Assembly (NCBI GenBank): GCA_002496905.1
Contig: DALV01000104.1
Coordinates: forward strand, 13,558-29,025
Direction: 5' to 3'
From: Euryarchaeota archaeon UBA105
Lineage (GTDB): Archaea > Thermoplasmatota > Poseidoniia > Poseidoniales > Thalassarchaeaceae
DNA length: 15,468 bases
Of the stretch, positions 8,256 through 14,656 are shown piece by piece. The position numbers and the translations under genes were made by a program. The notes beneath the pieces are model-generated. The model ran no database searches and was not told the origin of the DNA. It worked only from the letters and a program-made list of their open reading frames with translations. Within the stretch, counting starts at the first letter, position 1. Each line of letters opens with the position of its first letter.

Positions 8256-9515
8256 ATGGCCTATCCCACCTCGCCAACCATCGTGGCGGAAGACATCACG
8301 ACGTGCGATGTGCTGGTCATCGGCGCCGGACCGGGTGGCGGGAACGCCGCTCTTCACAGTGCTAGAAATGGCCTCAAGACGATTCTAATCGAGGACCATC
8401 CAGAAATTGGAACTCCTGTTCACTGCGGTGAATGTATCTCTGATATTGCCTGTGATAATCTCAAACTTGACCTACCTGCACATGTAATCAGTAAGCGAGT
8501 GCATGGTATTCGTGTGATATTCCCAGATGGAACTGCCAAGAAACTCACCGAGGAAGGCTACGTTTTGGAAAAGCATCTATTCGAGCGCTGGATTGCGGAA
8601 GAAGCAGTTTCAGAAGGAGCGCAATTACACCTGTCTCACAAATTGCGCACCATGGAGAAACAACACGATCAGTCAGGTAAGTTCACAGGTTGGCTTTGTG
8701 ATGGTAATGGTGACCAATTTCCAATCCAAACAAAGGTTGTCATCGATGCTTCAGGAGTAGCCGGAGTAGCTTCTAAAATCCTCGATCTAAATCCTCGAGG
8801 TCAGGTTATTGCCGGAATGCAATACGAGATGCTGGAAGTCCCAACAGATGATTATCTCGACTTCTACATTTGGCCGGAGTACGCCGAAAAGGGTTACCTT
8901 TGGATGATTCCAAAGTGCGATGGCAGGGCAAATGTAGGCTTGGTTACAGAGGATAAGCCTCGAACAAAGAAGGCCCTGGATGAATTCATTGAAGCAACCC
9001 ACTTCAAAGAACTGGAACAAGTTCCGCCTCCATGGAAGGAAAAGGGCAATCCTGCCTTCGGTGGTACGATTCCAATATCAGGGCCATTCGAATTTACCTA
9101 TGATGATGGGCTGATGCTGGTGGGCGATGCAGCCGGCTTCACATCACCATTATTCGAAGGTGGCTCACATCTTGCTCTAAAGTCGGCCACCTTCGCAGCC
9201 GAAGTTGCTGTCGAGCAAATAGCAGCCGATGACCTCTCGGCGAGCAAAATGTCTCGTTATCAGAAACTCTGGAGCGATGAATTCCCTCCTTACGGCAAAA
9301 TTTTGCGAGGAAAGTCGGCCTTATTCGACCTTAGCGATGAGGATATGTCAATAATGGCTCAGTGCTTCCCAGATGAAATGAGTAATATGGGACCTCATGG
9401 AAAGTTAGCGGTCTGTCTGCGACTATTTATGCGAAGACCAAGCCTCTACGGAAAGCGGATTATACCTGCAATGCTTTCATTCGGTTATTCAAGGGCGAAG
9501 TTTTACGGCTGGTGA
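8256..9515 (+). CDS. Geranylgeranyl reductase-family FAD-dependent oxidoreductase
   Basis: This flavoprotein family saturates double bonds of isoprenoid chains, in archaeal membrane lipids, menaquinone side chains or chlorophyll phytyl. The N-terminus has the dinucleotide-binding GAGPGGG (about residues 23-29 from this start), followed by PVHCGEC with the family cysteines (about 57 and 60). GYLWMIPK near 213-220 matches the family's YxWxFPK substrate-site pattern, and LVGDAAGFTSPLFEGG near 288-303 is the second FAD motif. At 419 residues it has the usual size. The ATG at 8256 is preferred; an in-frame TTG at 8232 would add eight residues and nearly touch the divergent gene. Placement beside UbiD/UbiA suggests saturation of a quinone tail, but membrane-lipid reduction is equally possible. 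The first 95 coding bases are unusually GC-rich. Confidence 0.9.
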   Translation: MAYPTSPTIVAEDITTCDVLVIGAGPGGGNAALHSARNGLKTILIEDHPEIGTPVHCGECISDIACDNLKLDLPAHVISKRVHGIRVIFPDGTAKKLTEEGYVLEKHLFERWIAEEAVSEGAQLHLSHKLRTMEKQHDQSGKFTGWLCDGNGDQFPIQTKVVIDASGVAGVASKILDLNPRGQVIAGMQYEMLEVPTDDYLDFYIWPEYAEKGYLWMIPKCDGRANVGLVTEDKPRTKKALDEFIEATHFKELEQVPPPWKEKGNPAFGGTIPISGPFEFTYDDGLMLVGDAAGFTSPLFEGGSHLALKSATFAAEVAVEQIAADDLSASKMSRYQKLWSDEFPPYGKILRGKSALFDLSDEDMSIMAQCFPDEMSNMGPHGKLAVCLRLFMRRPSLYGKRIIPAMLSFGYSRAKFYGW

Positions 9516-9546
9516 TTCGATACTCCCAACTGTTGGAAATCTCCTA

Positions 9547-11877
9547 ATGTTGCTGGCGGTAGTGTCCAGCCTAATTTGGTGCTTCTCACGATTACCAGCA
9601 GGAGAACCTCTAGCAAGACATACTACTCTAGCGGCTCAAGTCGCACCTTGGGTATTCTTGACGACTGCATTCATATTCGATTTCCAAGCTTTAGATTTGG
9701 TTTCGAGATATGGTGGAGAAGAATTACCACTGCTATATCGGATCTCTGCTGTTTGGGGAGGTAGAGCCGGGCCACTTCTGCTTTGGGCGGCAATAATGGG
9801 TACAGTCACTTGGTTCATGTCGGGGCGCAGCGTCTCGAATTCAGTTGAAATTAGACTAATGCACGGTTGTACCGCTGCAATAATTGTTATTTCTTGGATA
9901 CTCTCTCCTTTTGCAGAGTCAACCGGTTGGAGAGGGACTCTGAATCCTCTCCTCCAAACCGACCTAATGGTAATTCATCCACCCCTTGTTTTCGCATATT
10001 ACTCACTTTGTCTAGCAGTTGCAAGTATAGCACTGACCGGACTCATCAAAGGCAGTAATGCAAGGCAGGTTCACGAGGCTCAGCTACACTGGGCACGAGC
10101 AGGATTCCTAATCGGAACCATAGGAATTGGATTAGGTGGATTGTGGGCATATACAGTTCTCGACTGGGGCGGATATTGGGCTTGGGATCCTGTCGAGACA
10201 GGTTCTATTCTACCCTGGTTTGCGCTGTTGATGATTGTTCATGCTCGTGCGCGAACCGATTCTCAAAAAGAATCTGCAATAATCGCATCACCAGCCCTTG
10301 GTATGCTCGCTGGCGCACTTGCAATCCATGCAACTTTAGTCACACGGGCAAATGGAGTATGGGCTTCAGTACACTCTTTTGTCGGCAATGAAGAAGCAAG
10401 AGAATACAATGACCCGTACATACGAATAGTACAATTATTCGATGACGGTGCTGCCGGTCTAGAAGTAGCAGCATATTTTCTAATCATGATTTCACTTTGT
10501 TTTGCGGCATTCTTGTGGTTAGTAAAACAACAGGACAAACTGCTTGATTCTTCTTCAAAGAGTTCGATGCTAATTGAAAATCGCGAACTCTCTATTGTTC
10601 TGCTAATAGCAACCATTGCCTTGGGCATTTGGATGGGTTCAACTGCAGTAACTTTTGTCGGTGGAGCACTGATGTATTTACTAATCAAAGGAGATTCCGA
10701 TAAGCCTCCTGTGGCTTGGGTCTTTGGAGGGGTATTCCTGATGTTGTTCGCAAGTTGGTCTTGGGCCGCAACTCTGCAACAATCGATTATTGGGATGTTA
10801 CTATTCCTTGCACCATGGTTGATGTCAGCGGAGGAAGAGGAATCACCTCTAACGAAACTGTTCAACGATACTTCAGTCCGAATGAAAGTCGCGAGGGCAA
10901 TTCCTTGGTATTCAGCCGCTGCCTTCTTGACGTTGACTTGGTTATTGCTTACAGCCGAGATAGATGGAACCAGTTTAGCCGCTCACGAATTCTATGGTTC
11001 GTCGATAATTGTCTTGGCGATTCTAGCGATTACAATCTACTCTCTCGGAAAGAGCATCGATGCAAAGCGTGGAAACGCATTCATGGCTACTACACTACTC
11101 GCCTCGTTACTATTCGCATATTACGCAGATGAGTTCTCTATTCCCGGCGATCCACAACTTATGCTCACCGATAATATCTCACGAGGCGCTCTTGCCATGT
11201 TCATGCTAACTTGGTTATTTGTCGCTCTCCCTCCAACCGCAAAGGTGGTTTTCACAACAGGACGTAAGGTATTGCCTAAATTGCGTTCCAAAGGAATAAC
11301 GGCGAAATCTAATTCGGCGCGTTTGAGATTACTTGGTTCCCATCTTGCACATTTGGGACTAATTCTCCTCCTATTGGGCCATGTACTTACTACCACATTG
11401 GTAGATCGTGCAGATCCAAGTCATTTGGTAACTCTCGAAAAAGACACTCCCGTTGAATTCAAAGAATACGAACTAACCTTCCGAGATACTGTATTGTGGG
11501 ATGAGGAGGACCCTGAATACAATTACAAAATCGGAGAAGGATTCGCTGGATTTGTAATAGAGGTGACAAAAGATGGGGAAAAAGTCGACGAAGTCACTCC
11601 TGGAATTCTTCGCTTTAATTTTGCAACAACCCGCTCGGAAGTTGATAGGATGGTTCGCCCGAGTGGAGATATGATTTTCATTCTCGACCAACAACAAGCG
11701 GAAATCAGCCTGTCTTCAATGATGCGTGGTGAGATTGATCAAGTGGAAGAAATCCGAGTCACAGTACACGATTTACGAGGTTCTCACCTCGTCTGGGTTG
11801 GTTGGGGTCTAATCATGCTGGGAGGCCTTGCAGCCTTGCTCAGTAGTAGCCCAGTAGCCTCTGAAGAAGAGGAATAA
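9547..11877 (+). CDS. ccmF: Cytochrome c maturation protein CcmF (heme lyase subunit, System I)
   Basis: CcmF takes heme from the chaperone CcmE and attaches it to apocytochrome c at the outer face of the membrane. The 776-residue protein is mostly membrane helices. It has the tryptophan-rich heme-handling WWD segment LDWGGYWAWDPVETGS (about 205-220). The conserved histidines HPPLVF (144) and SVHSF (276) flank it as expected for external heme ligands. SHLAHLGL (near 598-605) likely supplies the histidine for the stable heme. A C-terminal exposed beta-rich domain (about 620-740) precedes a final helix. It is longer than E. coli CcmF (647). The start is the ATG at 9547, 31 bases after the reductase stop, with only a weak SD. 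The frame is open upstream (GNLL precedes it), so a non-standard earlier start is possible. Other ccm genes are not in the window. Confidence 0.95.
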   Translation: MLLAVVSSLIWCFSRLPAGEPLARHTTLAAQVAPWVFLTTAFIFDFQALDLVSRYGGEELPLLYRISAVWGGRAGPLLLWAAIMGTVTWFMSGRSVSNSVEIRLMHGCTAAIIVISWILSPFAESTGWRGTLNPLLQTDLMVIHPPLVFAYYSLCLAVASIALTGLIKGSNARQVHEAQLHWARAGFLIGTIGIGLGGLWAYTVLDWGGYWAWDPVETGSILPWFALLMIVHARARTDSQKESAIIASPALGMLAGALAIHATLVTRANGVWASVHSFVGNEEAREYNDPYIRIVQLFDDGAAGLEVAAYFLIMISLCFAAFLWLVKQQDKLLDSSSKSSMLIENRELSIVLLIATIALGIWMGSTAVTFVGGALMYLLIKGDSDKPPVAWVFGGVFLMLFASWSWAATLQQSIIGMLLFLAPWLMSAEEEESPLTKLFNDTSVRMKVARAIPWYSAAAFLTLTWLLLTAEIDGTSLAAHEFYGSSIIVLAILAITIYSLGKSIDAKRGNAFMATTLLASLLFAYYADEFSIPGDPQLMLTDNISRGALAMFMLTWLFVALPPTAKVVFTTGRKVLPKLRSKGITAKSNSARLRLLGSHLAHLGLILLLLGHVLTTTLVDRADPSHLVTLEKDTPVEFKEYELTFRDTVLWDEEDPEYNYKIGEGFAGFVIEVTKDGEKVDEVTPGILRFNFATTRSEVDRMVRPSGDMIFILDQQQAEISLSSMMRGEIDQVEEIRVTVHDLRGSHLVWVGWGLIMLGGLAALLSSSPVASEEEE

Positions 11878-11886
11878 TCCGAAATA

Positions 11887-11903
11887 TTCTCCCTAAGGGA
11901 GAA
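11887..11903 (+). promoter_or_regulatory. Perfect hairpin between ccmF and the FKBP gene
   Basis: TTCTCCC (11887-11893), loop TAA, then GGGAGAA (11897-11903): a perfect 7-bp stem nine bases after the ccmF stop. No T-run follows directly, so it is not a standard terminator. It could protect the ccmF mRNA end or lie in the FKBP leader. Confidence 0.45.
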
Positions 11904-11946
11904 CCGTTTGTATCAAAAAGGGAAGATAGGTCGGCGGGTCGCCCTC

Positions 11947-11952
11947 AGGAGG
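11947..11952 (+). promoter_or_regulatory. Strong Shine-Dalgarno of the FKBP gene
   Basis: A full AGGAGG lies seven bases before the ATG at 11960. It is the strongest ribosome site in the window and fixes the start. Confidence 0.8.
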
Positions 11953-11959
11953 CTTATCC

Positions 11960-12658
11960 ATGGACAACGGTGCAATCGTTCACATCGAATACGACCTATA
12001 CAACGCTGAATCTGGCGATCTTATCGAGACTACCAGAGAAGAGATCGCCAAGGAGCATGATGTCTTCGATGAAGCTCGAACTTACGAGCCAATGATTACC
12101 GTAGTCGGTGAAGGTCGTCTAATCGCTGGATTTGAAGCCCACCTCGTGGAAGCAGAGGCTGACAACGAATACACATTCGACATCGAGCCTACCGAAGCAT
12201 ACGGAGAGCGCGACGCATCTCTTGTGGAAACGATTTCACAGAATGTATTGCTCCGCAGTGTTAGTGATCCTAACATGCTAGGAATCGGCGCTCCGGTCGA
12301 AATCGGCGGCCGTAATGGTGTCTTGCAGATGCTACGTGCCGGACGTGCTCGTGTCGATTACAACCACCCTCTAGCGGGTACTACACTGCGCTATACCTAC
12401 ACCATCGTAAAGGTTGTAGAGGACCGCGCTGAGCGTGTTGCTACACTTCTACAGATGAATACTGGTCGCTCTGACTTCGAGGTTGAGTTTGATGGCGATG
12501 ATGTCACCATCACACTACCTGATTCAATTGCATACGACCAGAACTGGGCATACGCCAAGTTCTCCTTGGTACGCGCACTGCGTGAGCACCTAGAGGTTGG
12601 AACCGTGATCTTCCGAGAAGTTCACGAGCCACGTGTCGCAGCTGATGAAGAAGAGTGA
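11960..12658 (+). CDS. FKBP-type peptidyl-prolyl cis-trans isomerase, long archaeal (SlyD-like) form
   Basis: This cytoplasmic prolyl isomerase and probable folding chaperone has 232 residues. The N-terminal FKBP fold carries VHIEYDLYNAESGDLIETT, GEGRLIAGFEAHL (about 50-62) and PTEAYGERDASLVE (about 77-90). An insert-in-flap chaperone region follows, and the fold closes with DYNHPLAGTTLRY (about 133-145), which matches the DxNHxLAG signature of SlyD. An acidic C-terminal domain of roughly 75 residues follows, as in other long archaeal FKBPs. The His-rich metal tail of bacterial SlyD is absent. By eye the gene looks richer in GC and in frequent codons than its neighbours, and with its strong SD this suggests high expression. 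It is followed by 157 non-coding bases, so its transcript probably ends there. Confidence 0.93.
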   Translation: MDNGAIVHIEYDLYNAESGDLIETTREEIAKEHDVFDEARTYEPMITVVGEGRLIAGFEAHLVEAEADNEYTFDIEPTEAYGERDASLVETISQNVLLRSVSDPNMLGIGAPVEIGGRNGVLQMLRAGRARVDYNHPLAGTTLRYTYTIVKVVEDRAERVATLLQMNTGRSDFEVEFDGDDVTITLPDSIAYDQNWAYAKFSLVRALREHLEVGTVIFREVHEPRVAADEEE

Positions 12659-12660
12659 TT

Positions 12661-12731
12661 GTGCCTCTCGGTACTCACAGGGCACGTCAACGCCTCACGG
12701 CTCAGTTTACCCTTTTGTCGTCATTGAGGCG
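12661..12731 (+). terminator. Two stem-loops after the FKBP gene, possible transcript end
   Basis: GTGCC (12661-12665) pairs with GGCAC (12681-12685). CGCCTCA (12691-12697) pairs perfectly over 7 bp with TGAGGCG (12725-12731), whose loop holds the pyrimidine-rich run TTTACCCTTTTGTCGTC. A termination or mRNA-end role is inferred from the position right after the FKBP stop. The rest of the gap to 12815 is AT-rich (about 12766-12803) and could hold the promoter of the next gene. Confidence 0.35.
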
Positions 12732-12803
12732 ACTTTGCGAGATACCCATTGGTCATCAATGTAGCAGTTAATTAGAAATCAAATAAGAAATATCGAGAAA
12801 ATA

Positions 12804-12808
12804 GGAGT
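12804..12808 (+). promoter_or_regulatory. Shine-Dalgarno of the three-helix membrane protein gene
   Basis: AGGAG lies seven bases before the ATG at 12816, inside an AT-rich leader. It confirms this otherwise unrecognised frame as a translated gene. Confidence 0.65.
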
Positions 12809-12815
12809 CCCCAGA

Positions 12816-13256
12816 ATGATCGGTGAGGATTTAGGAGGGGGAGAAGAAATCCACGAAGGTAGTGACAATAGTCCAACTCTAACAGGAGATGTAGCCTTCC
12901 TCCAAGAGCAGCCGGAAATAAGTCAAAATCCTCCCGAATTGCAAAAGCGAATGATGAACAAAAATCTTCAATTCTTCCTAGGAGTGTTGGTTTATCCTAT
13001 TTTGTTGATCATTGCAGGTTATTTCTTTTTTGAAATAGGCTGGGCAATTGGCAATTATGACACTGCGGTTTTCATCCAGTGGACTGTAATAGTGGGGGGA
13101 TATGTAGTTGGAATTGTTCTTGGCTTTACTTCAGGCCATAGATCATTTGCTTGGGGAATAATTGCTTCAATCGTAATCATCCCATTCTTGATTTTCATCC
13201 TATTTTTATTATTGATTTTGTTATTAGTATTCAGTGATCCTATTCCCGGTATGTGA
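12816..13256 (+). CDS. Hypothetical membrane protein with three predicted helices
   Basis: I do not recognise a family for this 146-residue protein. It has an acidic, Gly/Pro/Gln-containing hydrophilic N-terminus (about 1-50), then three hydrophobic stretches: about 52-74, 83-105 and 110-140. The last is a long run of Ile, Leu and Phe, and the protein ends in a short DPIPGM tail. No catalytic or binding motif is visible. The start is well supported: AGGAG (12804-12808) lies seven bases before the ATG. A probable lipoprotein gene follows 90 bases downstream, separated by a strong stem-loop. Confidence 0.7.
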   Translation: MIGEDLGGGEEIHEGSDNSPTLTGDVAFLQEQPEISQNPPELQKRMMNKNLQFFLGVLVYPILLIIAGYFFFEIGWAIGNYDTAVFIQWTVIVGGYVVGIVLGFTSGHRSFAWGIIASIVIIPFLIFILFLLLILLLVFSDPIPGM

Positions 13257-13271
13257 ATTCGATCCTCTGGT

Positions 13272-13301
13272 GAGTGTGCAAATTAGAGAACTAATTCACT
13301 C
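13272..13301 (+). promoter_or_regulatory. Strong bulged stem-loop between the membrane protein and lipoprotein genes
   Basis: GAGTG (13272-13276) pairs with CACTC (13297-13301), and AATTAG (13281-13286) pairs with CTAATT (13291-13296) around the tetraloop AGAA. Only TGCA (13277-13280) bulges out. The result is 11 base pairs in a 30-base span that starts 16 bases after the stop of the upstream gene. It may be an mRNA-end structure or a leader element of the next gene. Confidence 0.45.
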
Positions 13302-13346
13302 TACTCTCCGTTCGGTTGAAGACTGAGAGGCGACCCAGAATGATAC

Positions 13347-13958
13347 ATGCGCACGCGGCTGACAGCGTTCAGTTTGCTGCTGATGCTGTTTTTTTCCACC
13401 ATTAGTGCTGGTTGCATGGGTTTGGTTATGCAACGTGAAATCATGGAAGATATGCGTGAAGAACCGTTGGTTATCAATAAAGACGAGTCATTCTTTTGGG
13501 AAGTTATCTTCACCTCAGAATCCCTTGATCTTGAATCCGTTCAATACACTAATGATACCCCGATTGTATTTGACGAGACGGTGTCCAAAATGTCGATTAC
13601 CTTCCGTGCTGAATTCCCTTATTCCACTCTTCTTGACCTAAACGAAAGCAATGAACTCCGATATATCGAAGTAAGGGTTTGGGAGCCAGGTGTAAAGGAA
13701 TCTGGCGGTAATCCATATTGGGAGGTAAGGGCCACTCAGGATTACCCATTGGAGAGATTCGATTTCTCTGATTTGGCAAATGGTAAGTGGACGGTGGAAA
13801 TTGATGCTCGAGGATATGGAGCCGACCTCCCGTTAGAACAACTTTCTTTCCATGATTATTTCGAAATGACGCTTACTATTACCAAACCATGTGTACAGTT
13901 TGCAGAAATCCACCAAAACGATGACTGTACCGATTTGTCAGTACTCGAAAACCAGTGA
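13347..13958 (+). CDS. Hypothetical probable lipoprotein
   Basis: This 203-residue protein has a lipoprotein-like signal: charged MRTR, a hydrophobic core (about 6-19), then SAGC with Cys23 as the putative lipidated residue. The -3 position is Ser rather than the usual Leu/Val, so the lipobox is imperfect. The exported part (about 24-203) is acidic and looks beta-rich. It has two further cysteines near the C-terminus (about 182 and 194) that could form a disulfide. I recognise no enzyme motif or family. No SD sits at normal distance: GAGG is 16 bases before the ATG, and a second out-of-frame ATG lies at 13340. By inference it is a surface-anchored protein. Confidence 0.7.
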   Translation: MRTRLTAFSLLLMLFFSTISAGCMGLVMQREIMEDMREEPLVINKDESFFWEVIFTSESLDLESVQYTNDTPIVFDETVSKMSITFRAEFPYSTLLDLNESNELRYIEVRVWEPGVKESGGNPYWEVRATQDYPLERFDFSDLANGKWTVEIDARGYGADLPLEQLSFHDYFEMTLTITKPCVQFAEIHQNDDCTDLSVLENQ

Positions 13959-13967
13959 CTTTGACTT

Positions 13968-13993
13968 CTACGCCCCTTTGGGGCAATGCGTAG
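13968..13993 (+). promoter_or_regulatory. Nested stem-loop upstream of the uS2 gene
   Basis: CTACGC (13968-13973) pairs with GCGTAG (13988-13993). Inside, or as an alternative, GCCCC (13972-13976) pairs with GGGGC (13980-13984) around TTT. The two stems share bases and so could be mutually exclusive. The element begins nine bases after the lipoprotein stop and ends 45 bases before the uS2 start. It may end the lipoprotein mRNA or control the ribosomal protein gene. Confidence 0.45.
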
Positions 13994-14027
13994 CGCTTAT
14001 GAGGGGAGGTCAGGTCGCCGCGCCACT

Positions 14028-14031
14028 GAGG
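14028..14031 (+). promoter_or_regulatory. Shine-Dalgarno of the uS2 gene
   Basis: GAGG lies seven bases before the ATG at 14039. It follows a GGTCGCC heptamer (14013-14019) that is also found before the FKBP start. Confidence 0.5.
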
Positions 14032-14038
14032 ATACACC

Positions 14039-14653
14039 ATGAGTGAAAATGAGTCCCCCCTAGTACCGTACGATGTCTATGAGACACACGCGGTTCACAT
14101 CGGAACAAATCAGAAGTCCTCGGATATGCAACGCTTCATCGATACCGATCGAGCGGATGGTAGCGGGCTTCACTTGATTGACATCAATCAAACTGATGCT
14201 CGAATCAGAACAGTTGCGAACTTCTTGTCTCGCTACGACCCTGATAGAATCCTTGTTGTAAGCGCCCGCCAATATGGACAGAGGCCAGCTCGAAAATTCG
14301 CTCAGTCAATCGGTGCAAAACGAATCGTTGGCCGATTTATCCCGGGTACTCTAACCAATCCTAAACTACGTACTTACACCGAACCTGAGGTATTGTTCGT
14401 AACTGACCCAGCGGCCGATTCGCAGGCTCTGTCAGAGGCTGTATCAACAGGTCTTCCGATAGTTGGAATTGTAGATGCAAACAATACTCTTCGAAACGTT
14501 GACCTTGCGCTCCCTGCCAATAACAAGGGTCGTCGCTCGTTGGCTCTAATTTACTGGCTACTTGCCCGAGAGATGCTAACATCTCGCGGTGCTACAAACT
14601 ACGCAGATTGGGAACGTGCTCAAGACGTAGAAGAGTGGGAATCAACATTCTGA
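14039..14653 (+). CDS. rpsB: Small ribosomal subunit protein uS2 (S2), archaeal type
   Basis: This 204-residue structural protein of the 30S subunit has the archaeal S2 pattern from end to end. HIGTNQKSSDMQRFI (about 17-31) is followed by LHLIDINQTDARIRTVANFL, a basic GQRPARKFAQ helix and GRFIPGTLTNP (about 99-109). EPEVLFVTDPAADSQALSEA, PIVGIVDANN and LPANNKGRRSLALIYWLLARE close the sequence. Bacterial S2 has an extra coiled-coil insert that is missing here, which supports an archaeal host. No other ribosomal or polymerase genes flank it in the window. The next gene meets it tail to tail with only three bases between the stops. Confidence 0.97.
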   Translation: MSENESPLVPYDVYETHAVHIGTNQKSSDMQRFIDTDRADGSGLHLIDINQTDARIRTVANFLSRYDPDRILVVSARQYGQRPARKFAQSIGAKRIVGRFIPGTLTNPKLRTYTEPEVLFVTDPAADSQALSEAVSTGLPIVGIVDANNTLRNVDLALPANNKGRRSLALIYWLLAREMLTSRGATNYADWERAQDVEEWESTF

Positions 14654-14656
14654 ATT

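Noticed and set aside
10263..10865. 200-codon open frame on the minus strand inside ccmF
   Set aside because: It is antisense to a clear membrane-protein gene; its Ser/Pro/Ala-rich product matches no family and looks like a shadow of hydrophobic codons.
12691..12731. Possible tRNA or other known RNA in the FKBP downstream gap
   Set aside because: The 7-bp stem encloses only 27 bases, and no cloverleaf arms or TψC-like sequence are present.
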